From: Syntrophomonas sp. | GTDB lineage: Bacteria; Bacillota; Syntrophomonadia; Syntrophomonadales; Syntrophomonadaceae | Length of the DNA stretch: 64,000 bases | Direction of reading: 5' to 3' | NCBI GenBank assembly: GCA_016841425.1 | Contig: JAENZE010000001.1 | Coordinates: forward strand, 310,001-374,000 | In this document: positions 34,560-44,015 of the stretch, in pieces | Layout: every line of letters starts with the position of its first letter | How positions within the stretch are numbered: position 1 is the stretch's first letter | Position numbers and translations under genes: made by a program | Notes under the pieces: model-generated | What the model saw: only the letters and a program-made list of their open reading frames with translations | Databases searched by the model: none | What the model was told of the DNA's origin: nothing

Positions 34560-35264
34560 TAAGTGCTCATTTTTTCCCAGGCAGCGGCCATATGCAAGTA
34601 TACTTATAGGTGCTGCCAACCTACGACCCATTCTATAATTGGTGTGTAATGATAGTAATTACTGATAATAACCAGAATTTTGGGAAATAGGGACTTGTGT
34701 CCCGGCACCTAAATTACCTGGCTTGGAAGCGACAGATGCAGCGAGTTATGTTTCTCGACCGCATAACCCATATACTCCCAAAAATCGGCATAATAGGATA
34801 AAGTATTATGCAATAGTCGAAATAGTCGCAATATTTAGAATAAAAAGAAGGATTTATTTTATGAATGGATAATATATATACCAGGAGGAGTTTTGTGATA
34901 TTGTAATTGTCTCTAATGATCATGTAATCACTCAAGCAATCAAATATCTTATTACCTTCTAGAGAATGCAGCCTATCCACGATAACCTTTCAGGTGCATA
35001 AGCAGGCATACGCCTACAACCCGTTTCCAACAAAAAAATCGCAACCTAGAAAAAACCATTAAAACATATTAATTTCATATTTTTTTATTACTACTCAAAT
35101 CTCCCTGAACATAATTCCTCCAAATTATATAGAAGGGGGGATCAGCAGAACCTTGAATTAGATAACTTATCGAATTTACCAGGTTTAATAGAGATAAGTA
35201 AAAGAACCATTTTTTTGTGCACAAATAGTGCGTGCAATAATTTATTGAAGGAGGATCTCTGAGT
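34560..35264. other. Long AT-rich intergenic region before the CoA-transferase
   Basis: No gene seen. A small GGGAC/GTCCC hairpin (34690-34703) followed by GGCACC may be a decayed member of the GGGGACGGT repeat family. An 88-codon minus-strand ORF (34980-34714) has no ribosome-binding site and is not credited. A perfect palindrome TTTGTGCACAAA (35214-35225) lies 40 bases before the CoA-transferase start and could be an operator. I could not fix a promoter. Confidence 0.35.
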
Positions 35265-36608
35265 ATGGGTTATATTGAAGAATACAAAAGCAAGCTGGTT
35301 TCTCCGGAAGAAGCTGTTAAAGTAGTTAAATCTGGAGATTGGTTAGATTATGGTTCCTTTAATGGTCAGGTTAGAGCCCTGGATGAAGCCCTGGCCAAAA
35401 GAAAAGATGAATTGGAAGATGTTAAGATCTGGACCTGTGTAAACCCTTATCCAACCAAGGTCAACGAGGTAGATCCCATAGGTGATTCCTTTGTCTGGAT
35501 GAGCTGGCATACTTCTGGAGCAGATCGGAAAATAGCCAAGACTGGAAAGCCAGTTTACTATTCATCAATAAAATATTCTGAACTGCCGCGTTATGTAAGA
35601 GAAAGGATTGAACCTCTTGATGTAGCCATGCTGCAGGTCTGCCCCATCGATAAACATGGGTTTTTCAATTTCGGGCCTCAGGTTACTCACAGCCGGGCAG
35701 TATGTGATAGGGCTAAAGTAATAATGGTTGAAGTAAATGAACATCAGCCGCGCTGTCTGGGTGGATATGAGGAGAAGGTCCACATTTCAGAGGTTGATTT
35801 TATCGTAGAAAGCAACTTGCCTTTAACTCAAATACCTGCTCCGCCAGTTGGCGATATTGATAAGAAAATAGCCGAATATATCATATCAGAAATGAGTGAT
35901 GGCAGCTGTGTGCAGCTGGGTATCGGAGGCATTCCCAATGCTGTAGGTATGATGATAGCTGAATCAGATTTAAAAGATCTGAGCTGTCACACTGAGATGC
36001 TGGTAGATGCCTATGTATACATGGACATGGCTGGTAAGATGACTGGGAAATACAAGGGGATAGATCCCGGCAAATTAGTGTATACTTTTGCCCTGGGAAC
36101 CAAGATGCTCTATGATTTCATCGATGACAATCCCAAATGTGCTGCCTATCCCGTTGACTACACCAATGAACCTTATATTGCCTCCCGGAACGAAAAATTG
36201 ATGACCATTAATAATGCTATCGAAATAGATATATATGGTCAGTGCTGTTCAGAATCACACGGTACACGTCATATAAGCGGTACTGGAGGACAGCTGGACT
36301 TTGTATTGGCGGGATGGTTATCAAAAGGCGGGAAATCTTTTGTAGCCTCACCAGCTGCGAACTACAAGGACGGAAAAGCAGTATCATCGAGAATAGTACC
36401 TACTCTTACCACCGGAGCAATCGTTACTGATCCCAGATCAGTTGCTGATTATATAGTCACCGAGTTTGGTATGTATGCTATGAAAGGTATGTCAGTCTGG
36501 CAGCGTGCTGAAGGTTTAATCAACATAGCTCATCCGGATTTCAGAGATGATCTGGTCAAAGCCGCTACAGCTCAGGGCATCTGGAAGAAAACCAACAAGA
36601 TCAGTTAA
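35265..36608 (+). CDS. Butyryl-CoA:acetate-type CoA-transferase (acetyl-CoA hydrolase/transferase family)
   Basis: 447 residues. CoA-site GIGGIPNAVG and catalytic Glu244 in CHTEMLVDAYVYM, then YTFALGTKMLYDFIDDNPKCAAYPVDYTN, a stretch typical of butyryl-CoA:acetate transferases. GAAGGAGG precedes the ATG. It is monocistronic with a strong terminator. In a butyrate oxidiser this enzyme would activate butyrate using acetyl-CoA, and in the reverse direction recover acetate. Substrate assignment is by family resemblance only. Confidence 0.9.
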   Translation: MGYIEEYKSKLVSPEEAVKVVKSGDWLDYGSFNGQVRALDEALAKRKDELEDVKIWTCVNPYPTKVNEVDPIGDSFVWMSWHTSGADRKIAKTGKPVYYSSIKYSELPRYVRERIEPLDVAMLQVCPIDKHGFFNFGPQVTHSRAVCDRAKVIMVEVNEHQPRCLGGYEEKVHISEVDFIVESNLPLTQIPAPPVGDIDKKIAEYIISEMSDGSCVQLGIGGIPNAVGMMIAESDLKDLSCHTEMLVDAYVYMDMAGKMTGKYKGIDPGKLVYTFALGTKMLYDFIDDNPKCAAYPVDYTNEPYIASRNEKLMTINNAIEIDIYGQCCSESHGTRHISGTGGQLDFVLAGWLSKGGKSFVASPAANYKDGKAVSSRIVPTLTTGAIVTDPRSVADYIVTEFGMYAMKGMSVWQRAEGLINIAHPDFRDDLVKAATAQGIWKKTNKIS

Positions 36609-36664
36609 GTCTAATAACTGGCAGATAAGAGTAACTATATATTTTTTGGCCCACTTATTGGACA

Positions 36665-36705
36665 AACAATCAGGATCGGCCCTGCCGATCCTGATTGTTG
36701 TTTTT
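36665..36705 (+). terminator. Terminator after the CoA-transferase
   Basis: Perfect 16-bp stem (36665-36680 with 36684-36699), 3-base loop, then GTTTTT. Confidence 0.95.
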
Positions 36706-36839
36706 ACTCTAATGAGCCCCAGACTTATAAGAAATGAAAAATATCTAGTCCGAATATGAAAAAAATATTTAGTACACCTCTAACCAGATAATATATAATA
36801 ATTAACAAATAAGTAAATATATGTATAAGGTGAGAGAAA

Positions 36840-37469
36840 ATGTTGGCAGATTTTGATCGGCGCTGGCTGGCTGTGATTATCATTCTTCTCATATTGGCAT
36901 TTGCAGCAGGGATAAAATATCATGCTGTTAACGAAAGCAAGATTAGGCAGGAACAGATATTGATTGAAGATATTATCGACAGCAGTGATATTGAGGAAGT
37001 AAATGAAGAAGAATCTGAAGAAAGCTTGATTCAGGTATATGTGTGTGGAGAAGTAAAAAAACCTGGTATCTATCAAGTTAAAGCTGGAACCCGCCTGCAT
37101 GAGGTAGTGGAAATGGCAGAAGCCATGGAAGGAGCAGAACTAGCCTATCTGGGTATGGCCAGAGAACTGATGGATGGAGAGACAATTCTAATTCGGGCAG
37201 TTGGAGACCCGGGTACCTCTCCAGACAGCCTGCTTCCTTCTCTCAGCAGTGGCCAGATAGGCATAAACACTGGCCTGGTGAATATAAACCAGGCCAGTGC
37301 TGAAGAATTAGCCAGTAAACTCAGTGGTATAGGACCAGTCCTGGCTCAAAGGATAATAGAATACCGATCATCCCATGGACCTTTTAAAAAAAACGAAGAC
37401 CTGCAGCAGGTCAGTGGAATAGGAGAAAAAAAATATAATGATATCAAGGACAGTATATGTACCAGATGA
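36840..37469 (+). CDS. comEA: ComEA DNA-uptake protein (SLBB + helix-hairpin-helix)
   Basis: 209 residues. An N-terminal membrane anchor (about 10-27) and acidic linker are followed by a SLBB domain (IQVYVCGEVKKPGIYQVKAGTRL; about 65-125) and C-terminal double HhH DNA-binding motif (VNINQASAEELASKLSGIG ... ADLQQVSGIGEKK-like). AAGGTGAG precedes the ATG. It binds incoming double-stranded DNA outside the membrane. comEC follows. Confidence 0.94.
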   Translation: MLADFDRRWLAVIIILLILAFAAGIKYHAVNESKIRQEQILIEDIIDSSDIEEVNEEESEESLIQVYVCGEVKKPGIYQVKAGTRLHEVVEMAEAMEGAELAYLGMARELMDGETILIRAVGDPGTSPDSLLPSLSSGQIGINTGLVNINQASAEELASKLSGIGPVLAQRIIEYRSSHGPFKKNEDLQQVSGIGEKKYNDIKDSICTR

Positions 37470-37517
37470 ATGCTTCGGAACAGGCGATAATTGCTTTTAA
37501 GATGGTGGGATATATTT

Positions 37518-39797
37518 ATGGTAGGTTCATGGATAGCCGCGCTATCACTATTTTCAATCGGGCTTATTCTGTCCTATTATGGGGTGTGGCATGGTATACT
37601 GTTGCTCCTGGGTGTGATGTTGGTATTGCTGGTGCTGTTTCCCTCCTGGAGAAGGGAAATTATAGTTACTGCTATAATAGTAGTGCTGGGGTTTGCATAT
37701 TTTCAGCTTCGAAAAGTAGAACAGCTGGTTAATCCAGCAGAAGCTGGAGAACGGGCAATAAGCGGGGTTATTAAGGACTATCCCGTTCGGAAGGCAGGTC
37801 ATACCGGCTTCCTGCTCGAAACGGCAGAAACTAACCCACACTTCCAATATATCCAGGTATATTGTGAATTCTCAGCAGATCTAAATCGGGGAGAGCAGGT
37901 GACGCTGCAGGGTGATCTGGAAGTTCCCGATAAACCTGGGAATCCGGGGGAGTTCGATTATTATAAATATCTGCTGCACCAGCGGGTTTTCTATATATTA
38001 TCTGTTAAACGGGAGCCCGATATAATCAATGTTGTACCCGCTCAAGGAATCAGAAGGCAGCTTAATTCCTATCGAAGCAAACTAGAAGAAACAGTATATG
38101 ATATACTGCCAAAATCGGAAGCTGAAATATTCCTTGGCATGTTGCTGGGGGAAAAGGAAAACATAGAATCCAGCAAATATGAGATGTTCCAGAAAACGGG
38201 TATCGTACATGTTTTTGCGGTCAGCGGCCTGCATATAGGTTTTCTTGTTTTGTTCTTTTCTTATGCGGCATCGCTGGCAGCTTTATCGAAACGAACTCAT
38301 TTTTTGGCAGTAATATTGTGCCTGCTATTCTATGGCAGTCTGATTGGCTGGCCCATATCTGTTCAGCGGGCGGCGATTATGGCGGCTTTGGCTTTGTTGG
38401 CTCACTACCAGGGCCGGGAAGGTGGTTTGGGCAACTCCCTGGGTCTGGCCGGAATAATTATAGTATTGATGGACCCATATGCTTTGTTTACCACCTCTTT
38501 TCAGCTTTCATTTGTTGCTACCTGGGGGCTGATTTGCTTATATCCTGCTTTTAAGAAATATTTTAATTATAAAAACCGGGTGTGGGATATAATATTAATT
38601 CCCCTGTGTGCCCAGCTTTCAGTAATTCCGCTGCTGGCCTATTATTTTAATCTCTTTAGTCCGGCCGGCCTAGTCAGCAATATCTTAATCAGCTACCTGG
38701 CAGGAGGAATAGTAATAACCGGGTTTGCTGCTCTGCTTACTATTTTTTATTCTCCCCTGGCTTCGTTTTTCCTGTATCCGGCTGGCTTTATAATTGAGGT
38801 ATTACAAGAACTAGCAGGCATTATCAGCCAGATTCCGGGGAGTTACCTGTGGGTCAAAACCCCGGGATTGACAATTATTACGTTTTATTATCTGTTGCTG
38901 CTGATCCTTCAGGCGGTCCTGAACTATTCCTGGTCTCGTCGGGGGATGTGGAGTGCAGGAGTTTTGATGGTCCTATCTTTGATCATTATATGTCTTCCTC
39001 CCGGCTTATATAAGAACGGAACCCTGGAAGTTGTATTTCTGGATGTAGGGCAGGGAGACAGCATACTAATTAAAACTCCCCAAGGTAAATTTATACTATT
39101 AGATGGGGGAGGCAGTCAGTTTTATGCGGTGGGCCAGAAAAAAGTAATTCCTTACCTGCATCATCGGGGGATTAGAGAAATATATATATTAATTAACAGC
39201 CATCCAGACAGCGATCATTTATTGGGTTTGCTGGAAACCGCAGAACAGATCCCATTTCGATACGCAATGGTACCGGAAAATCTTATCAATGCCAGGGAAT
39301 ACGATGAACTGAAAAATATTGCTTCGGCCCGGGGAGCAGCATTTATAGCAACCGCCGCCGGCCAGCAGATTGATCTTGAAGAAGGGCTGCAAATAGAAGT
39401 GCTTTATCCACCTCCCAGTATAGAAAACAGCGCCTACAATAACCAGTCCCTGGTATTAAGGTGTGAATATGGCCAGTTTTCATTGCTCCTGCCAGGAGAC
39501 CTGGAAAAAGAAGGACTTGAACATATTATGAACTCAGGCTGCTCCAAGACCACCCTGCTAGTAAAGGTGCCTCATCATGGCAGTCGAGGAGCTCTGTCAG
39601 AAGGGTTTTATGAAAGTCTTAAGCCTTATGCAGCAGTAATATCGGTAGGGGAAAATAATATTTATGGACACCCCAACCAGGAAGTTCTGGACTGTCTGGA
39701 GAAGCAAGGGATCATAATCCTGCGTACCGACCAGAACGGAGCCATTACTTTTAAGAGTGACGGCAAAAATATTGAGATAGATTGCTTTATGAAATAG
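37518..39797 (+). CDS. comEC: ComEC/Rec2 DNA-uptake channel with MBL domain
   Basis: About 759 residues from the ATG after GGTGGGA; an upstream TTG at 37491 is possible. The N-terminal DUF4131 region, a Competence membrane domain (about 200-480; VFAVSGLHIGFL) and the C-terminal metallo-beta-lactamase-like domain (LDVGQGDSILI, NSHPDSDHLLGL, VPHHGSRG) are all in frame. It moves single-stranded DNA across the membrane. comEB is absent between comEA and comEC. Confidence 0.94.
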   Translation: MVGSWIAALSLFSIGLILSYYGVWHGILLLLGVMLVLLVLFPSWRREIIVTAIIVVLGFAYFQLRKVEQLVNPAEAGERAISGVIKDYPVRKAGHTGFLLETAETNPHFQYIQVYCEFSADLNRGEQVTLQGDLEVPDKPGNPGEFDYYKYLLHQRVFYILSVKREPDIINVVPAQGIRRQLNSYRSKLEETVYDILPKSEAEIFLGMLLGEKENIESSKYEMFQKTGIVHVFAVSGLHIGFLVLFFSYAASLAALSKRTHFLAVILCLLFYGSLIGWPISVQRAAIMAALALLAHYQGREGGLGNSLGLAGIIIVLMDPYALFTTSFQLSFVATWGLICLYPAFKKYFNYKNRVWDIILIPLCAQLSVIPLLAYYFNLFSPAGLVSNILISYLAGGIVITGFAALLTIFYSPLASFFLYPAGFIIEVLQELAGIISQIPGSYLWVKTPGLTIITFYYLLLLILQAVLNYSWSRRGMWSAGVLMVLSLIIICLPPGLYKNGTLEVVFLDVGQGDSILIKTPQGKFILLDGGGSQFYAVGQKKVIPYLHHRGIREIYILINSHPDSDHLLGLLETAEQIPFRYAMVPENLINAREYDELKNIASARGAAFIATAAGQQIDLEEGLQIEVLYPPPSIENSAYNNQSLVLRCEYGQFSLLLPGDLEKEGLEHIMNSGCSKTTLLVKVPHHGSRGALSEGFYESLKPYAAVISVGENNIYGHPNQEVLDCLEKQGIIILRTDQNGAITFKSDGKNIEIDCFMK

Positions 39798-39823
39798 ATT
39801 TTTTTGAATCTTAATATTATGAA

Positions 39824-40090
39824 TTATAGTATTAATGAGCAGAGAAACAGACATATTGATCTTTTGCATAAAACGGATTCTATTGTCAGTGATTTAAAAA
39901 CACCGTAAATCATGACCCCCAATAATACAGCAATTAAAGTCTTACCTAAGTGAATTCGGAAAATCAAGCCAGTAAGAATCACCAGAACAACAGTAAGAAT
40001 TAAGGTATTGGCAGCTAAAAGGATAGGTAATCTTCGGATAAAATAAGCCATCACAGCGATAATAATCGAACAAACGATGCACCTACTCAA
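39824..40090 (-). pseudogene. Membrane-domain fragment, possibly from an AgrC-like sensor kinase
   Basis: 88 codons, nearly all hydrophobic: three membrane segments with RRLPILLAANTLILTVV and RIHLGKTLIAVLLGVMIYG. The pattern resembles the N-terminal sensor of GHKL-type histidine kinases, but no kinase domain follows. There is no clear ribosome-binding site. Probably a remnant. Confidence 0.35.
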
Positions 40091-40269
40091 ATCTACTTTG
40101 ATATTACACAGACAAAAGCCAATATATCATCAGGATGGCCTGAGGAATTGATATAGCAAGAGATAGATACCAGGGGATATCATGCAATGAAAAAACCTCC
40201 ATTCCAGATGATGTAAGATTATCCCATATTATATATTTTCTATAAAATAATTGTGTTCCCTGTCGCCGA

Positions 40270-40830
40270 AGTGGCAGTTCACACCCTTAAGTCCAACCAT
40301 AGCAGAATCTGTACATCAAGATTATCCTGGATATTCGGAAATAGGTCAACGCGTCAGACCTCGTGATTATTGGAGAAGTAAGTAAAGTTTATGAACCAGA
40401 AGTTTATGAAATAGTAACTACTGCTAAAGGAGAAAAAATTGGAGTTATATTTACTGTTTCTGATGTAACTGTTGAACAAGTCTTTAAAGGAGATTGTAAG
40501 CCAGGTGACATTATGCAGGTGAAACAGATGGGGGGAAGGTATAATAATAAGGATTATTATACTGAAGAGTTGGAAATTTTTGATACGAACATGAGAGGTT
40601 TCTTTTTCCTGAAGACTTTTTTAGATTATCCAGCAGAGGCAATAAATCCATATCAAGGATTTGTTAAGATTGTGGACAGTAAAGTATATCCTTACGAAAT
40701 TAAACATGATGAAGGCACATATACCGAAGATTTGGATAGCCCAGGCCTGATTCCAGCTGTTGAGGAGACGCTATTCTTAGAAGGTCAAGCTCAGAAAGAT
40801 ATTGAAGAACTTATTATGCAAAATATTTAG
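40270..40830 (+). pseudogene. Frameshifted gene for a secreted protein of unknown function
   Basis: The frame from GTG 40363 gives a 155-residue acidic protein that begins mid-domain (VIIGEVSKVYEPEV). Another frame just upstream (about 40270-40355) reads FTPLSPTIAESVHQDYPGYS and would join it as DYPGYS...NASDLVIIGEV after a one-base shift at about 40348. I recall such an N-terminal order from Firmicutes extracellular proteins. No signal peptide remains, so the gene looks broken. Confidence 0.45.
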
Positions 40831-40843
40831 TTATTGACTAGAT

Positions 40844-41002
40844 CTACCCCCATTTAGTTTAGAACAATAGCATTGGAGACAATAAAGTACAGTTAAATGG
40901 GGGTAGTCTCATATCCTACCTGTTTGCTGTAAATGTATGCAGAAATACAAAAGCTAAAAACTATGGGCTATAAAAAGCAGCGAGCAGCCCGAGAGGTCTA
41001 CA
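40844..41002 (+). mobile_element. IS21-family end and istA N-terminal remnant
   Basis: Inverted repeat CTACCCCCATTTA / TAAATGGGGGTAG (40844-40856 with 40894-40906), then ATG 40933 starting MYAEIQKLKTMGYKKQRAAREV, which is the N-terminal HTH of IstA-type transposases. The similarity stops after about 23 residues and the frame ends soon after. The rest of the element is gone. Confidence 0.55.
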
Positions 41003-41020
41003 TCAAGGAGGTTATTTTTA

Positions 41021-41518
41021 TTGGAAAAGAAATTACCAATAATTATTATTGCTATATTAATATTATTTATGTATACACGAATACATATTAATTTAATAGA
41101 TAATATCCCATCGGTCTTTGATAAATCTAAATTTAGCGTTAAATACCAAAATGGTGGGACCTGGATATATCAAGATAACGAAGATAGACCGGTACATCCA
41201 GTTATGCATGATGATAAAGGAAATCTATACATATTAAATGGGGCTGGAGATGATTTTATAAGATACGGAATATTCGGATTCTACAAGATTGATAAAATAA
41301 ATAAAGAAATAATCATTATAAAAAACCTTAGTAATTTTAAATCTAGAAACAAATCATATTTTCAGGTTATAGAAATACCTAAAGATAGTTATAGTGAGAT
41401 TATTACAAATGATAAGATTCGGATTCGTATTAAATTTAGAAGTGCATATCAACTAATAGAATATAATTTTCAAAATAAAGATTTTAAAATCATTGATTAC
41501 AACATATATGCTAAATAG
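41021..41518 (+). CDS. Hypothetical membrane-anchored protein
   Basis: 165 residues from TTG after AAGGAGG. One N-terminal membrane segment (KLPIIIIAILILFMYTRI) precedes a basic, beta-rich extracytoplasmic domain. Notably AT-rich and Ile/Lys-rich compared with the neighbouring backbone genes, which suggests acquired DNA. The ribosome-binding site falls inside the end of the istA remnant. No family recognised. Confidence 0.55.
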   Translation: MEKKLPIIIIAILILFMYTRIHINLIDNIPSVFDKSKFSVKYQNGGTWIYQDNEDRPVHPVMHDDKGNLYILNGAGDDFIRYGIFGFYKIDKINKEIIIIKNLSNFKSRNKSYFQVIEIPKDSYSEIITNDKIRIRIKFRSAYQLIEYNFQNKDFKIIDYNIYAK

Positions 41519-41872
41519 CCTTCTGCATAATTAGTTTTTATAATAATTATAAACTCAATTGGTACAAATTGAATAGAAAGAAGCAATGGAGTAAGTTTAA
41601 AAATACCGGCTTCTTCATGAAAATTATAATTATTGAAAGAACCAAAGCAACATTCTGCTAAATATTATTCTCAAGATCGAAGAATAAGCTTTTTCAAAGT
41701 AATGTTGATACAGGGGAAAAATGGACGGTGATTTTTGACCAGTAAATCAGTCAGTTTTTGGACAAATTGCATCGTCTATCTCAGGACAATATGGTTAGTA
41801 CTAGCATTCGTATAATCAAAAGAGTTTTGTGAAGCTAAGCTTCTACAGACAATGGAACGAGGTTGGTGTTAA
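41519..41872. other. AT-rich intergenic region, nothing recognised
   Basis: No ORF with a ribosome-binding site, no clear hairpin or promoter. It lies in the decayed segment between IS fragments. Confidence 0.4.
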
Positions 41873-42350
41873 ATGGTAAATAATAAGATCAGAATGATTT
41901 TATTGATTATGGTTATGGTAATATTTTTAATGCCAGGGTGCGATCCGGGGAATGGAGTCGAAATCGTTATGAATGACGAGAAATATTCAAAAGAAGAACA
42001 TGAGAAAATTGTTATGACAACGATTCAAACCACCTATTCCTTAACAAGTAAGAATGTAGATGTAACCATAAAAAATAACACTTTCGATACTGTTTATGCT
42101 GGATTTGATTATTCCATTGAATATTATAATGGTACCTCATGGAATGAATTGTCACTAGATATCATTTATCTTCTGTCCCGTATTACTATTTCAGCAGGAA
42201 TCTAAAGACTTTAGTATTGATTTACACACTGAACAGTATAATTACCAGCCAGGCAAATACCGTGTATGTAAAACTGTTTCAACTTCTAAGCGAGAAGACG
42301 ATCCTGAAGGGAGGACATTTAAATTAACTGCTGAATTTAAAATGGAGTAA
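41873..42350 (+). pseudogene. Frameshifted lipoprotein gene
   Basis: ATG 41873 starts a lipoprotein signal (IFLMPGC lipobox, Cys at about residue 23) and a beta-rich domain (KNVDVTIKNNTFDTVYAG). The frame ends prematurely at 42205. A second frame continues as QQESKDFSIDL, YNYQPGKYRVCKTV, and stops at 42350, matching the rest of an Ig-like domain. A single indel near 42150-42180 would restore one protein of about 158 residues. Confidence 0.6.
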
Positions 42351-42355
42351 ATACT

Positions 42356-42500
42356 TCACATATTGACATTGACTCCAGTAGTGCGGGGAAACCTGACGCT
42401 GAGGAAGTCAGAAGGCTTCGTAAGGAGTTAGCTGACCTGGAAGGGAAAAACGCTATTTAAAAAAGGGGTGGCCTACTTCACGAAAAATCAGAAATAAAAA
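42356..42500 (+). mobile_element. IS3-family OrfA C-terminal remnant
   Basis: Reads PDAEEVRRLRKELADLEGKNAI, stop; with one small indel it continues LKKGVAYFTKNQK-like. This is the C-terminal leucine-zipper end of an IS3/IS150-type OrfA (usually ENEILKKAAAYFA). No OrfB follows. Confidence 0.6.
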
Positions 42501-42533
42501 AGTTTAGTTATCTGGACTGAAGGAAGAGGAAGA

Positions 42534-43862
42534 TTATAAAATGCCACTCCTTCGGGTAACGCGCATAAAGGACTCCTGAACCTGCTTTCTCAATTCGCTT
42601 TCGTCAATGGTATTCAATCTGCCATTCAACATAAGTACTTTCCCATCCACTATGCTGCAGTAAACATCGCTGGATCTGGCTTGATAAACCAGTTGAGAAT
42701 ATACACTGGCGGCACTCGTAGGCTGGGTGTGCCAGCCGGTAAGATCTACTAATACGATATCGGCTTTTTTACCGACTTCCAAACTGCCTATTTCCTTGTC
42801 CAACCCCATGGCCCGGGCACCACCCAGGGTAGCCATTTCGAATACAGTTTCTGCCGGCATGCTGGTTGGCCCTTGCTCAGGCTTCTGTATAAGGGAGGCC
42901 AGGCGCATCTCCTGAAACATATCCAGATTATTATTACAGGGAGGTCCATCAGCACCCAGTGCAATCTGTGCTCCTTTTGCCAGCAGGGCCGGTATTCTGG
43001 CTATACCGGATGCCAGTTTAAGGTTGGCAGAAGGACAGTGAGCTATATTTGTTTTACTGGCAGATAATATATCCATTTCAGCTTCATCCAGATGAATGCA
43101 GTGGGCTAAAATAAGTTTATCGCTGCAAAACCCTAATTTATTCAGATAAGTTACGTTTCTCATTCCGCTCATCTGTTGCACCGCTTTCACCTCTGCCAGG
43201 TTTTCTGAAGCATGGGTGTGGATAGGAATATCATATTTTTCGGAGAACCTCTTTATTTCTAATAATAAGCTCTCTGTGCAGGAGAGGACAAAGCGGGGGC
43301 ATAAGGCATAGTTTATCCGGCCGTTTTCTCTGCCGTTCCACCTATGATAGAGTTCCATGCTTTCATCTATGGCATTACTGCTGCTGTCGAGCAGAGTGCT
43401 TGGAACTTCAGGCCCCCAATCCATCATACATTTGCCGCCCAGGTAACGTATGCCCGCTTCTTGAACCGCTGTAAATATTGATTCAGTATGGTGAACAGTT
43501 CCCATGTCAATGATCGCAGTTGTGCCCCCGCGCAGGCACTCAGCACAGCCCAGGAGGGCTGAATAATACAAGGATTCTTCATCATGGCTGCCTTCCAGGG
43601 GCCAGATGCGCAGTTTTAACCAGTCCAGGAGTTCCATATCATCGGCACAACCTCTGAACAGGGTCTGACACAGGTGGATATGGGCCTGAATCAGACCGGG
43701 GATAACCAGCATGCCGCTGGCGTCAATAACCTGCTGGGAAGGTTTATCTATGCCCGCAGATATGTCTATTATGCGATCTTCCTGTACCAGGATATCTGCT
43801 TTAATAACCTCCCGTCCGCTATTCATGCTTACCACAGTACCATTTTTTATCAATAACGACAT
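42534..43862 (-). CDS. Amidohydrolase-family deaminase (MTA/SAH deaminase / TrzN-AtzA-like)
   Basis: 442 residues. Metal motifs HIHLCQT (about 61-67), HTHASEN, HCIHLDE and GADGPPCNNNLDMF belong to the cytosine-deaminase-like amidohydrolases that include 5'-methylthioadenosine/S-adenosylhomocysteine deaminase and chlorohydrolases. GGGAGGG about 10 bases before the ATG. It stands alone, divergent from the MATE gene. MTA/SAH or 5'-deoxyadenosine is the most likely substrate, but this family cannot be split by eye. Confidence 0.85.
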   Translation of the reverse strand: MSLLIKNGTVVSMNSGREVIKADILVQEDRIIDISAGIDKPSQQVIDASGMLVIPGLIQAHIHLCQTLFRGCADDMELLDWLKLRIWPLEGSHDEESLYYSALLGCAECLRGGTTAIIDMGTVHHTESIFTAVQEAGIRYLGGKCMMDWGPEVPSTLLDSSSNAIDESMELYHRWNGRENGRINYALCPRFVLSCTESLLLEIKRFSEKYDIPIHTHASENLAEVKAVQQMSGMRNVTYLNKLGFCSDKLILAHCIHLDEAEMDILSASKTNIAHCPSANLKLASGIARIPALLAKGAQIALGADGPPCNNNLDMFQEMRLASLIQKPEQGPTSMPAETVFEMATLGGARAMGLDKEIGSLEVGKKADIVLVDLTGWHTQPTSAASVYSQLVYQARSSDVYCSIVDGKVLMLNGRLNTIDESELRKQVQESFMRVTRRSGIL

Positions 43863-44015
43863 ATTATCTAGACCCTCCCCGGTTTTTCAATCAATTGCTT
43901 TTCAGGTAAATCTTACCTTATCTAATTAAAACATACTATTGTAAATTATTTATTCATAGCTTTATTCAGAAGGGGGAAGATATGCATCAGAAATAACCTT
44001 ACAATAAATAGCAGT

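Noticed and set aside
34714-34980. 88-codon minus-strand ORF in the gap before the second CoA-transferase
   Set aside because: No ribosome-binding site, Ile/Tyr-rich AT-driven composition, no recognisable domain.
37457-37732. 91-codon ORF overlapping the start of comEC
   Set aside because: It runs through the comEC membrane domain in another frame; comEC shows clear family features and its own ribosome-binding site.
40844-40906. Inverted repeat considered as a terminator
   Set aside because: The 37-base loop and absence of a T-run, with the istA start just downstream, fit an IS end better.
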